Positions 48,648 through 57,591 of a stretch of 64,000 nucleotides of DNA are shown here, one piece after another. Origin of the DNA: Francisella adeliensis (GTDB taxonomy: Bacteria; Pseudomonadota; Gammaproteobacteria; Francisellales; Francisellaceae); contig NZ_CP021781.1 of NCBI RefSeq assembly GCF_003290445.1, forward strand, positions 1,550,001 through 1,614,000, in the 5' to 3' direction. The first letter of the stretch is position 1, and each line of letters starts with the position of its first letter. The translations under genes were made by a program, and so were the position numbers. The notes beneath the pieces were generated by a model that ran no database searches, was not told the origin of the DNA, and saw nothing but the letters and a program-made list of their open reading frames with translations.

Positions 48648-48938
48648 ATGAATATTCATATTATAAACTTAAAATACACAGTGAGTGAAGAAGAAGTCGC
48701 TCGTGTACGTCCCGCTCATCGTGAATTTCTTGATACTGGTTATACCCAAGGAATTTTTATAGCATCTGGACCTAAAGCTGATAAAACTGGTGGAATTATA
48801 CTTGCATCAGGAGATATTGAGCTGATAAAAGATTTTATAAAGAATGATCCCTTTTATAAAAATGGAACTGCTAAATATAGCTTTAGTACTTTTAATGCTG
48901 TTAAGCATATCAATGAACTGGATTTTATTAAAGAGTAA
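48648..48938 (+). CDS. YciI-like protein
   Basis: The 96-residue protein has the ferredoxin-like YciI fold motifs: RPAHREFLDTGYTQG near 21-35, FIASGPKADKTGGIIL and an acidic DPFYKNG loop. Family members are small dimeric proteins of unclear enzymatic role. ATG 48648 is chosen because the upstream in-frame extension runs through the fabF terminator. Confidence 0.82.
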   Translation: MNIHIINLKYTVSEEEVARVRPAHREFLDTGYTQGIFIASGPKADKTGGIILASGDIELIKDFIKNDPFYKNGTAKYSFSTFNAVKHINELDFIKE

Positions 48939-49045
48939 TTAATATCAATATCAAAAGCAATAATCAAGACAACCAAAAATGTCTATTGCTATTTTAATGA
49001 TAGACTGTAAAATACAATATCTATTTAGACTATCTTTCAGCAGCA

Positions 49046-50251
49046 ATGAATAACCTCATCAATCTAAAAAACAAAACCTTAATAACTCTAACATGTTACT
49101 TATGTTACTTTTTCACTGCAACAGTTGTTATCGTAACAGGGACAGTAATGTTACCAATATCCAAATATTTTAACATCCCTATAGATGCTGTCGGTTTTGC
49201 ATTTACATACGTGAATGTATCTATGTGGCTAGCAATACTTGTAACTGGTTACTTGATGACTAAATTTTCTATTAAAAAAATACTATTAATAGCTTCTGCT
49301 TTAGGTGTATTAGCATCAATATATACAAACATATTCCCTTCCTTAAGCACACTAAAACTTATGCTAGTGTTTGCCGGCATAAGTGGTGGCTTCTTTATGG
49401 CTGTGGGTAGTTATATGATTGTGCATATGTACAATGATCATAAAGTGCGAGCTAAAAACATCTTATTTACAGATTTTTTCTTTAGTTTTGGTGGTGTACT
49501 AACGCCTATTATCGCTTCTTGGTTGATAACTAAAAACTTAGAGTGGTATCAGATCTATCTTACTTTGCAAATTACTGCCATTGCAATATTTGTATTAGTA
49601 ATCATCTCTGACTACTCAATATTTGATAAAAATAAAACTCTTAAATCCGAGTCTAGTTTAAGCTTAAAATCCTGGAATAAATCACTATACTTTATTGGAA
49701 TTGCAGCATTTCTATTTTTACTTGGTCAGTTAATCTATGTAGGGTATGGCCCAGCATACTATGAAAAAATTCTTGGTTGGAGTGCTGTAGATTCAAGTAG
49801 ACCTCTGGCATACTTCTGGGCAGCTCAGTGTGTTGGTTTATTTATAAGCCCTATTATCGCAAAAAAAATCCCCCTAAAAACCATCCTACCGATATTTATG
49901 GCAATATCAACAGTATTGTTATATTTCATGATATTTGCATCAAGTATAAATATCTCTCTAGGTGCCGCTGCAATATTTGGTTTATTTAACTGCTATGTAT
50001 ATGCTGGACTACTAGCTTATGGAACATTCCAAATGAAAACACCTCCGCCCACACTAATTACAACTATATTACTGTTTGGTACAACAGGTACAGCATTATC
50101 AACAACTCTTGGGGCATTCATTTTAAGAAAGAGCGGAAGCTTAGTTGCTGTAATGAACTCTGTGGTTCTGTTTTATTTTATTTGCTTAGTGTTTATTATC
50201 TTAGCTGTCATTTTCTCAAAAGAGTCTGAAAATAAAGAATCAAGCCACTAG
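49046..50251 (+). CDS. MFS transporter, TsgA-like
   Basis: The 401-residue carrier has twelve hydrophobic segments. The pattern VVIVTGTVMLPISKYF at the N-terminus, ILFTDFFFSFGGVLTPIIASWL near 140-161 and the LGQLIYVGYGPAYY segment match the TsgA branch of the major facilitator superfamily. Substrates for TsgA itself are unclear (related FucP-like carriers move sugars). It is monocistronic. Confidence 0.8.
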   Translation: MNNLINLKNKTLITLTCYLCYFFTATVVIVTGTVMLPISKYFNIPIDAVGFAFTYVNVSMWLAILVTGYLMTKFSIKKILLIASALGVLASIYTNIFPSLSTLKLMLVFAGISGGFFMAVGSYMIVHMYNDHKVRAKNILFTDFFFSFGGVLTPIIASWLITKNLEWYQIYLTLQITAIAIFVLVIISDYSIFDKNKTLKSESSLSLKSWNKSLYFIGIAAFLFLLGQLIYVGYGPAYYEKILGWSAVDSSRPLAYFWAAQCVGLFISPIIAKKIPLKTILPIFMAISTVLLYFMIFASSINISLGAAAIFGLFNCYVYAGLLAYGTFQMKTPPPTLITTILLFGTTGTALSTTLGAFILRKSGSLVAVMNSVVLFYFICLVFIILAVIFSKESENKESSH

Positions 50252-50372
50252 CATACTCTTCCCATAGCCTATATCAAAGTATCTAATATCATATATAAAT
50301 CTTTCTGAGTTTTATTTATATAAAAATTAGGTTATCCTACGACACAAATTAAATCACTATCAATAATAAACG

Positions 50373-51434
50373 ATGAAAAACTTCTTTACTCCAAATATGA
50401 TACTAGGTGTACTTCTTGTAGCGATACTTGCAGGTATATCTTATTTTATAGCTGAAATTCCTGCTATTAAAAGTCTCGGAATCAGTCCGCTAATTATAGG
50501 TATAGTACTTGGTATGGCTCTAACTCATACTCCTTTAAGCAAAATCATCCATCAATGGAAAGCTGGGATTGTCTTTAGTGCTAAGAAAATTCTTAGATTT
50601 GCAATTATATTTTATGGTTTTAACCTTACATTTCAACTTATAGCTTCAGTAGGTCTTGCTGGACTTTCTGTTTCAATAATAATGCTCGTATCTACGCTTA
50701 TATTAGGTATCGTATTAGGCACAAAAGTTTTTGGCCTTGATAGAGACAGCTCTATACTTGTATCTGCTGGTAGTGCTGTATGTGGTGCTGCCGCTGTACT
50801 TGCTACAGAAGGTACGCTTAAATCAGAACCATACAAAGCAGCAATGGCTGTGGGTACTGTTGTATTATTTGGTACAACTGCGATGTTTGTATACCCTATC
50901 CTTATGAAAGCAGGTCTTTTAGGAAATCTATCTGATATACAGTACGGAATATTTGCGGGTGGTTCAATTCATGAAGTAGCACAAGTTGTAGCTGCTGGTA
51001 GTGCAATAAACCCTCATGCTGAAGAAGTTGCTGTAACTGTTAAAATGATCAGAGTAATGATGCTTGCTCCAATGCTTGTTGTTATAGGTATCTGGCTTGC
51101 TAAAGCTGCTGCTAGTACTATTGGTAATACAGATGAGACTGCGACTTCTGTTAAACAACCGTCTCTTATGAAGATCATTCCATGGTTTGCTGTTGGCTTT
51201 ATTGTAGTAGCTGGTTTTAACTCGTTAGATCTTCTACCAGTATCAACTGTTAATCATATTCGTTTTGCTGACCAATTCTTATTAGCAATGGCTATGACAG
51301 CTTTAGGTTTAGAAACTCATGTATCGAAATTTATTCAAGCAGGTATCAAACCATTATTGCTTGCTTTAATCTTATTTGCATGGCTATTTTTTGGTGGTCT
51401 AGCAATTACTTACCTAATTACTGCTATTATCTAA
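50373..51434 (+). CDS. YeiH-family membrane exporter (UPF0324)
   Basis: The 353-residue protein has about ten hydrophobic helices. The family motifs are AAAVLATEGTLKSEPYKAAMAVGTVVLFGTTAMF-like (near 145-177, seen in part as GSAVCGAAAV) and GGSIHEVAQVVAAG. YeiH relatives are proposed sulfate or sulfonate exporters, but this has weak experimental support. It is flanked by unrelated genes, giving no functional hint. Confidence 0.8.
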   Translation: MKNFFTPNMILGVLLVAILAGISYFIAEIPAIKSLGISPLIIGIVLGMALTHTPLSKIIHQWKAGIVFSAKKILRFAIIFYGFNLTFQLIASVGLAGLSVSIIMLVSTLILGIVLGTKVFGLDRDSSILVSAGSAVCGAAAVLATEGTLKSEPYKAAMAVGTVVLFGTTAMFVYPILMKAGLLGNLSDIQYGIFAGGSIHEVAQVVAAGSAINPHAEEVAVTVKMIRVMMLAPMLVVIGIWLAKAAASTIGNTDETATSVKQPSLMKIIPWFAVGFIVVAGFNSLDLLPVSTVNHIRFADQFLLAMAMTALGLETHVSKFIQAGIKPLLLALILFAWLFFGGLAITYLITAII

Positions 51435-51516
51435 GTTTATTTAAGCCTTAACTATCCTAATTTAACTTGAAATAATGTATCATATCTAAAAATATTAATT
51501 CAAAAATGTTATTCTT

Positions 51517-52308
51517 ATGAAACCTATTCTAAATGCAATTACAACTATCACTCGTAAAGCTGGTAGATTGATTGTTCAAGCTCAAAATGATCTTGGCTCT
51601 ATAAACATCTCAAAAAAATCAGATGGATCTATTGTAACTAATGTTGATGTGGCTGTTGAAAATTTTTTAGTCGAAAATATTAAAAAGTCTGGCTACGATG
51701 ATTATTTCATTACAGAAGAAAGTGGTGAATTTGGCAATAAAGACAGTCGTTTTACATGGATAATAGATCCTATAGATGGTACTAATAATTTTGTCCATGG
51801 TTTACCTAATTGCTGTATTTCTGTGGGACTTAAAAAGGACGATGAATTTGTATTAGGGGTTATTTATAATCCTTCTTTAGACTTAATGTTTAGTGCGTAC
51901 AAAGGTGAAGGTGCTCAGCTTAATGGTCAAAGAATAAGAGTTTCTCAAGCTAAGGACCTTAAAGACACTTTAATCTCTGCCTCACTAAAGTACTCCCGCA
52001 AAATTTTCAAAGATAGCTATATAGCTGAAATGGTTATGCTGCAACAGGAAATATCTGGCTATAGATACTCTGGTAGTATCGCTATGGATTTAGCTTACCT
52101 TTCAGCAGGCTATATTGATGGTTTATGGGCATGTGGTCAAGTAAGAATATGGGATCTTGCAGCAGGATTTGTTATAGCTAAAGAAGCTGGTGCATTAGTA
52201 ACTGACATCAAAGGTTCAAGTAAACTTGAAGAATCAACTGTAATGATTGCTGCTAATAAAAAAATCCAACCAAAACTTTCTAAAATTCTAGCTAAACATC
52301 TTAAATAA
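51517..52308 (+). CDS. suhB: Inositol-1-monophosphatase family protein SuhB
   Basis: The 263-residue Mg-dependent phosphatase has ITEESGEF (metal Glu), the core WIIDPIDGTNNFVHGLP near 80-96, and the C-terminal metal aspartate in VRIWDLAAGFVIAKEAG. SuhB also assists Nus-factor-dependent rRNA transcription in E. coli. Its TAA overlaps the rsmB start by one base, so the two are coupled. Confidence 0.93.
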   Translation: MKPILNAITTITRKAGRLIVQAQNDLGSINISKKSDGSIVTNVDVAVENFLVENIKKSGYDDYFITEESGEFGNKDSRFTWIIDPIDGTNNFVHGLPNCCISVGLKKDDEFVLGVIYNPSLDLMFSAYKGEGAQLNGQRIRVSQAKDLKDTLISASLKYSRKIFKDSYIAEMVMLQQEISGYRYSGSIAMDLAYLSAGYIDGLWACGQVRIWDLAAGFVIAKEAGALVTDIKGSSKLEESTVMIAANKKIQPKLSKILAKHLK

Positions 52309-53582
52309 TGAACACTAGATCTATTGCCGCTAAGTCGATAATAGATATAGTCGACAATAAATATTCTCTACTGACTCTTGATAATAAGCTCTCAAAACTA
52401 GAAATATCTGCAGAAGATAAATCTTTTGCTAAGCTACTATGCTATGAGTTTTTTAGGAACTACTATTCTTTAGAGCAAATCATCGCAGAATATACGAACT
52501 CTAAAACAAAAAAAACTGTAAAGCTACTTCTAATGCTTGGGCTATTACAGCTTCTAAAGATTAACCAACCAAGTTATGCAAGCATCAATGAATCCGTCAA
52601 TGCCTGCAAGGATTTAAACATTACCTGGGCGAAAAAACTCATTAATGGCGTATTACGTAATATCCTAAGAAATATTGATGCTATTGAGCTTAAATTTAAT
52701 AAATACTCAAAAGTTGATTTACCTCAGTGGTTAATAGAAACTATAAAGCAACAATACCCTAAAAAACTTGTTGAAATAGCAGGTAATCTAAGCCATCAGG
52801 CTGATATGTTTATTCGCTTAAACCAAACAAAGAATTTTCAAGAAGTAATCAACTTTCTTGATGACAATAAGGTAATATATTCTCAAACAAGCCTAAAAAA
52901 TTCTCTAAGACTTAATAGTGCTATAGATGTAAAACATAACGAACTTTTTTACAAAGGTTATTTTACTGTACAAGACTTATCTGCTCAATATGCTGGTGTA
53001 ATTATCAATCCTCAAGATGATGATATAATTCTTGATGCTTGTGCTGCACCAGGTGGAAAAACTTCACATATACTTGAGCTTAATCCAAAAGCAAAAATCA
53101 CAGCGATAGATATTGTCGATAAAAGATTGGAGCTATTAAGGAGTAATCTTAATAGAGTCAATGCCGATAATACTGTTAGAATGCTAAAGCATGATCTAAC
53201 TAAAAAACTTAATGGCAGATTTAACAAAATAATCCTTGATGCCCCATGTTCAGCTATTGGAACTCTTCGTCGCAACCCGGATATAAAAGTGCTTCGTAAT
53301 TCTAAAGATGTAAAAAATATTCAAGAGATACAACAAAACATACTTCAAAATCTTTGGGATAATAACCTAACTGAAAATGGTTACTTACTATATATAACCT
53401 GCTCAATCCTTAGACAGGAAAATCAAGAACAAATACAATCATTTTTAGATAAAAATACAAATGCTGAGATTATTAAAATAGATATTTTAAAAGAATATGA
53501 AACAGACTACGGTTATCAGATATTACCAAGAAATGATAAAGGTGATGGATTTTATTATTGCTTAATTAAGAAAGTATTTTAG
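52308..53582 (+). CDS. rsmB: 16S rRNA m5C967 methyltransferase RsmB
   Basis: The 424-residue protein has an N-terminal NusB-like RNA-binding domain (about 1-130) and a C-terminal Rossmann methyltransferase domain. DACAAPGGKTSHILE binds SAM (near 245-259), and DAPCSAIGTLRRNPD and LYITCSI carry the two conserved cysteines. Its last 17 bases overlap the convergent acetyltransferase gene. Confidence 0.95.
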   Translation: MNTRSIAAKSIIDIVDNKYSLLTLDNKLSKLEISAEDKSFAKLLCYEFFRNYYSLEQIIAEYTNSKTKKTVKLLLMLGLLQLLKINQPSYASINESVNACKDLNITWAKKLINGVLRNILRNIDAIELKFNKYSKVDLPQWLIETIKQQYPKKLVEIAGNLSHQADMFIRLNQTKNFQEVINFLDDNKVIYSQTSLKNSLRLNSAIDVKHNELFYKGYFTVQDLSAQYAGVIINPQDDDIILDACAAPGGKTSHILELNPKAKITAIDIVDKRLELLRSNLNRVNADNTVRMLKHDLTKKLNGRFNKIILDAPCSAIGTLRRNPDIKVLRNSKDVKNIQEIQQNILQNLWDNNLTENGYLLYITCSILRQENQEQIQSFLDKNTNAEIIKIDILKEYETDYGYQILPRNDKGDGFYYCLIKKVF

Positions 53583-54054
53583 ATTTTACTAATCTTAGAG
53601 CCTCCTCCTGAGAAACTCCTAATCTTAATTGATTTATTTCATAAGGATTACCAAAAAATATATCAGGAATTCTATCTTCAATTTCAAACCCTAAATTTGA
53701 ATAAAATGCTAATGAATGCATGTCAGAACAATAAACATAAGTTCTTTCAATCTCATAATTTTCTAGAATATATGCAACCATTTGCTCACCATATCTTTTT
53801 CCAAAATATACAGGATTAATAGGTGTAAAAAGAATATCTTTACCACGAATACAAGCAAAACCAACAAACTCATCACCTAACCACTGAGTGAAATAATTAA
53901 TATTAGGGTCTTTTAAAAATTTCTCTTCAAACTCTTTTTCTAGTTTTTTAATTTCTCTAGTAGTTAAAAAGTAACAAGTAGTCAAAATACATTCTGACCA
54001 AACGTATTTCATTTTTTCATGATCTTGTGGTGTTGCTTTTCTTATGTCCATCAA
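53566..54054 (-). CDS. GNAT-family N-acetyltransferase
   Basis: The 162-residue protein begins MMDIRKATPQDHEKMKYVW, a GNAT start. It has the beta-strand 4 segment FVGFACIRG, the acetyl-CoA loop in NPVYFGKRYGEQMV and the late LAFYSNLGFEIED motif. The acceptor substrate is unknown. It converges on and overlaps rsmB. There is a 112-base gap to murE. Confidence 0.8.
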   Translation of the reverse strand: MMDIRKATPQDHEKMKYVWSECILTTCYFLTTREIKKLEKEFEEKFLKDPNINYFTQWLGDEFVGFACIRGKDILFTPINPVYFGKRYGEQMVAYILENYEIERTYVYCSDMHSLAFYSNLGFEIEDRIPDIFFGNPYEINQLRLGVSQEEALRLVKSKILS

Positions 54055-54166
54055 TCTTTATTTACCTTTTTATTGTTTGTGAATTTACAGATCCTACACT
54101 TTCATAGTATACGCGAATATTAATGTGATATGAAATAATATTTACCAAAAATTAAACTTTTATTTT

Positions 54167-55630
54167 TTATGAAATTGCTCTTTTAATAACTTCTCTCTCA
54201 TCAAAAAACTCTTTAACTCCATTTTTATCAAGATAGCACTCATGCCCTTTTCCAGATAAAAGTATAATATCTTGTGCACTTGATTTTTCTATAGCGTAGT
54301 TTATAGCTTCTTCTCGTGACTTTATGAAAGTATGATAATTAGAAAACCCCTCTCTAATATCATCAAAAATATTTTCAATATCTTCAAAACGATTATTATC
54401 TTCGGTAACTACTATTTCATCTGCATATTTTTCAACTATAGTTGCCATCTTAGCCCTTTTTGAGCTATCTCTATCACCACCGCAACCAAATATACACCAA
54501 AGATCAGCTTGTGAATAAACTCTTAAACTCAGTAATGCTTTCTCAAGTGCATCTGGCGTATGTGCATAATCAATTACAATTTTTGCACCGCTAGAAAGGT
54601 TTATTATCTCCATACGACCTTTTACAGGCTTTACTTTTGGTACACTTGCTAAAAACTTGTTTTTAATTACCTGACCATCACATGCAGCTATACTTAGAGC
54701 TAAATTTGTTAAATTGAAATCTCCAACTAAACATGTTGTAAAGTAGCCTTCACTTTTTTGATTTAAAAACAATTCAAAGCTTGTAGTCATATTTTTTATA
54801 TTTTTAACATCTATATACACATCAGCTTGTTTAGACTTTAAACTTACAGTAACTACTTCACAGCTGCACATATCACATAGTTTTAAACCATATTCATCAT
54901 CTATATTTATTACTGCTTTCTTTAAATTATCAAACTTAAACAATTGAGCCTTAGCAAGGAAATAATTATCCATAGTTTTGTGATAATCAAGATGATCGTG
55001 GCTTAAATTACTAAAAACAGCTACATCGAAGTCTAAACCTTTAGTTCTTTGCTGGTCTAAGGCATGCGAAGATACTTCCATCACTAGGTTTTGGTAATTT
55101 TTATGGTCTGATAATTCACTATAAAGTGATAAAACATCCAAAGTTGTATGTGTACTTTCTTTTAAATCGGGATAAATACCATTTCCATTAGTACCAAGAA
55201 GTAAAGCTTTTTGATTATCTAAATCTAGTAACTGAGAAATATAGTTAGAGATAGATGTTTTACCATTAGTGCCAGTAATTCCAACAACATTTTCTGGCTT
55301 CTTATAATCATAAAACCACTGAGCCAAAGTTGCTAGCTTATTTTTTAGATCCTCGACATATATAACAGCTGGTAATTCCCCTTCGCCTAGTGAAGGGGTG
55401 GATTGCGAAGCAAGACGAGGCAGTTCTTTATCAGTTAATACTAGCTTTACACCCTTAGCTAAAACATCTTCAATGTACTTATTTCCATCTGTCACCTGTC
55501 CTTTAATAGCAACAAAAACTGACAAATCATTACATTTACGACTATCTAAATATAGTGAATCAACGGGAATATTTTGAGAATTATTACTTTGAATTTTTAG
55601 AAAATCTAAAACTTGAAGTACAGATTTCAT
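54167..55630 (-). CDS. murE: UDP-MurNAc-tripeptide synthetase MurE
   Basis: MurE adds the third amino acid, normally meso-diaminopimelate in Gram-negatives, to UDP-MurNAc-L-Ala-D-Glu. The 487 residues show VVGITGTNGKTS near 113-124, the lysine-bearing SHDHLDYHK segment, VVTEDNNRFED and HECYLDKNG near the C-terminus. The usual DNPR specificity motif reads EDNNRFE, so the third residue is not certain. A G+C-rich palindrome encodes residues 69-87 between the N-terminal and central domains (see the repeat entry). glyQ ends 7 bases upstream. The murE and mraY-murD loci are far apart, so dcw is split. Confidence 0.95.
   Translation of the reverse strand: MKSVLQVLDFLKIQSNNSQNIPVDSLYLDSRKCNDLSVFVAIKGQVTDGNKYIEDVLAKGVKLVLTDKELPRLASQSTPSLGEGELPAVIYVEDLKNKLATLAQWFYDYKKPENVVGITGTNGKTSISNYISQLLDLDNQKALLLGTNGNGIYPDLKESTHTTLDVLSLYSELSDHKNYQNLVMEVSSHALDQQRTKGLDFDVAVFSNLSHDHLDYHKTMDNYFLAKAQLFKFDNLKKAVINIDDEYGLKLCDMCSCEVVTVSLKSKQADVYIDVKNIKNMTTSFELFLNQKSEGYFTTCLVGDFNLTNLALSIAACDGQVIKNKFLASVPKVKPVKGRMEIINLSSGAKIVIDYAHTPDALEKALLSLRVYSQADLWCIFGCGGDRDSSKRAKMATIVEKYADEIVVTEDNNRFEDIENIFDDIREGFSNYHTFIKSREEAINYAIEKSSAQDIILLSGKGHECYLDKNGVKEFFDEREVIKRAIS
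55371..55426 (-). repeat. Palindromic element inserted in frame in murE
   Basis: This 56-base block is clearly richer in G+C than its surroundings. It contains a perfect CCCCTTC/GAAGGGG stem-loop and the outer similar ends GAACTGCC and GAATTACC. In the murE frame it encodes ELPRLASQSTPSLGEGELP, with ELP at both ends. It looks like a selfish palindromic element tolerated in a surface loop, as described for Rickettsia palindromic elements. Confidence 0.55.
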
Positions 55631-55636
55631 TATCAG

Positions 55637-56521
55637 CTACTTTTTGAAAGCTGGAAAACCCAGTTTTTCTCTTGAATTATAATACTCTTGAGCAACCTGT
55701 AGCGCTAACTTTCTTACTCTCAAGATATAACCCTGTCTTTCTGTAACAGAGATAGCATGGCGTGCATCGAGTAAGTTAAATGTATGAGATGCTTTTAATA
55801 CAAATTCATAAGCAGGTAATGGCAGATTTTTCTCAACCAATCTATACCCCTCTTTCTCAAGTAAATCAAACTGTCTAAAAAGCTCCTCAACATTCGCTTC
55901 TTCGAAGTTATAAGTAGACATCTCTATTTCATTTTGCATAAACACATCACGATAATATAAAGGTCCATTTTGAGTATTTGCCCAAAGTAGGTCGTACATA
56001 CTATCTACATTTTGAATATACATAGCTAATCGTTCTAAACCGTAAGTGATTTCGCCCATAACAGGTTTACACTCAAGTCCGCCAACTTGTTGAAAATATG
56101 TGAATTGAGTAATTTCCATACCATTTGACCATACTTCCCAGCCAAGACCCCAAGCACCTAGCGTTGGTGATTCCCAGTTATCCTCAACAAAACGGATATC
56201 ATTTTCTAAAGTATCAATTCCAAGTTCTTTTAGTGAGCCTAAATAAAGCTCTTGAATGTTATCCGGTGAAGGTTTCATTACAACTTGGTATTGATAGTAA
56301 TGTTGTGTACGATTTGGGTTTTCACCATAACGACCATCTGTTGGTCGTCTTGATGGTTGGACATAAGCTGCTGTCCAAGGCTCTGGACCTATAGCTCTAA
56401 GCGTTGTAGCAGGATGAAATGTACCAGCCCCAACTTCCATATCTAAAGGCTGTATTATTGCACAACCTTTAGATGACCAATAGTGATGTAACTTTAAAAT
56501 AATTTCTTGAAATGTAAGCAT
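55637..56521 (-). CDS. glyQ: Glycyl-tRNA synthetase alpha subunit
   Basis: This is the catalytic-core subunit of the bacterial alpha2beta2 GlyRS. The 294 residues include [19 protein letters not shown] near 18-36, [19 protein letters not shown] near 54-72 and [13 protein letters not shown]. The beta subunit gene glyS is not in the window, which is unusual because the two are generally adjacent. It is followed by murE on the same strand. Confidence 0.96.
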   Translation of the reverse strand: MLTFQEIILKLHHYWSSKGCAIIQPLDMEVGAGTFHPATTLRAIGPEPWTAAYVQPSRRPTDGRYGENPNRTQHYYQYQVVMKPSPDNIQELYLGSLKELGIDTLENDIRFVEDNWESPTLGAWGLGWEVWSNGMEITQFTYFQQVGGLECKPVMGEITYGLERLAMYIQNVDSMYDLLWANTQNGPLYYRDVFMQNEIEMSTYNFEEANVEELFRQFDLLEKEGYRLVEKNLPLPAYEFVLKASHTFNLLDARHAISVTERQGYILRVRKLALQVAQEYYNSREKLGFPAFKK

Positions 56522-56617
56522 TTTATAATGGTATTTAAATTTAAAATATTAGCTAAGATTTTAGCACATTTCATGTTTGATAAGTATTTTAGGCAATTAG
56601 AAAATTAAGAAATATTT

Positions 56618-56998
56618 TTACTTTTCTACTTTCGTATAAATTAGACCAGCAAATAGTGCCCATAGATAGTTAAATACAATATTCATAATGAAAGTTGTAG
56701 ACCCTGCTTCAGAAGCAAAAAACCCTTTACCTTGTAGCGGCATAAGCACTATAAAGTTAAAAAATATAACAGCAAGGCCTATAACCGAACTCTTGATTAA
56801 AATGTTTTTTGATAAAGGTAACGCAAAAAGTATCGCCCAAACACCTCCCCATATCATTAAACGATATAGGTTATATTTAAAGCCATCATCTAGCGTAATT
56901 GCTTGTTCACGAATTAATGTGAATATACACAGTAAAACACCTGCACTAATTAAACCACTCATAAAACCGACAAAAGATTTATTTGCAAAATTTCTCAT
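56618..56998 (-). CDS. Small membrane protein, unknown
   Basis: I do not recognise this 126-residue protein. It has four predicted membrane helices (about 8-28, 44-62, 68-88 and 102-122) with short loops. Its ATG shares a base with the stop of the CDP-alcohol phosphatidyltransferase upstream, making it the last gene of a four-gene operon. A role in phospholipid handling with its neighbours is a guess from context only. Confidence 0.7.
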   Translation of the reverse strand: MRNFANKSFVGFMSGLISAGVLLCIFTLIREQAITLDDGFKYNLYRLMIWGGVWAILFALPLSKNILIKSSVIGLAVIFFNFIVLMPLQGKGFFASEAGSTTFIMNIVFNYLWALFAGLIYTKVEK

Positions 56999-57591
56999 TA
57001 TTTTTCCTTATGTTGTTGATATAAATAAAATTCATAACAACGATATAGCGTTGTCCATGAAACTAATATAGTATAGATTATTCCTAAATAAAATACTGTA
57101 GATGGTAATAAAATCATCACGATGAAAAATAAAAATGTTTCAGCCCTTTCAATAAGCCCAGGACTATAATAAAAACTCTTCTGTGATGAGTTTTCACTAA
57201 ACATTCCTACAAGTAAAAAACTATACATACAAAAAGCAATCGACATAGTCATCATAAAACCTACCCATAGAGTGTCTGGTTGATTGATGAAAATTGCAAT
57301 TATGATAAAAGCCTCTACAAGCCTATCACTAATTATATCTAGTAATGTGCCAAAATTTGATGAAGTTTTTTGTAACCGAGCAAGTGAACCATCAAGTATA
57401 TCAAGATACCCTGAAAACAATAATAATGCTACACATAAATAAGGATTAACAAATAAACTAATAGCACAAAATAAACCAACAATAGTTGCTAAAATTGTGA
57501 CAGTATTTGGTTTAATCTTATCAGCTAAGAACACTGCCACACAATCCACAAATTTAGTCTGAAAAAATGGTCGTAATTTTTGTTCTAACAT
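56998..57591 (-). CDS. CDP-alcohol phosphatidyltransferase
   Basis: The 197-residue membrane enzyme has the complete family motif DG-x2-AR-x8-G-x3-D-x3-D, read here as DGSLAR..GTLLDIISD near 69-91, plus about six membrane helices. Members swap CMP from CDP-diacylglycerol for an alcohol acceptor (glycerol phosphate, serine, inositol or choline-type). The acceptor is not evident. It overlaps its upstream oxidoreductase by 7 bases and its downstream gene by one, in the operon 59716-56618. Confidence 0.85.
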   Translation of the reverse strand: MLEQKLRPFFQTKFVDCVAVFLADKIKPNTVTILATIVGLFCAISLFVNPYLCVALLLFSGYLDILDGSLARLQKTSSNFGTLLDIISDRLVEAFIIIAIFINQPDTLWVGFMMTMSIAFCMYSFLLVGMFSENSSQKSFYYSPGLIERAETFLFFIVMILLPSTVFYLGIIYTILVSWTTLYRCYEFYLYQQHKEK

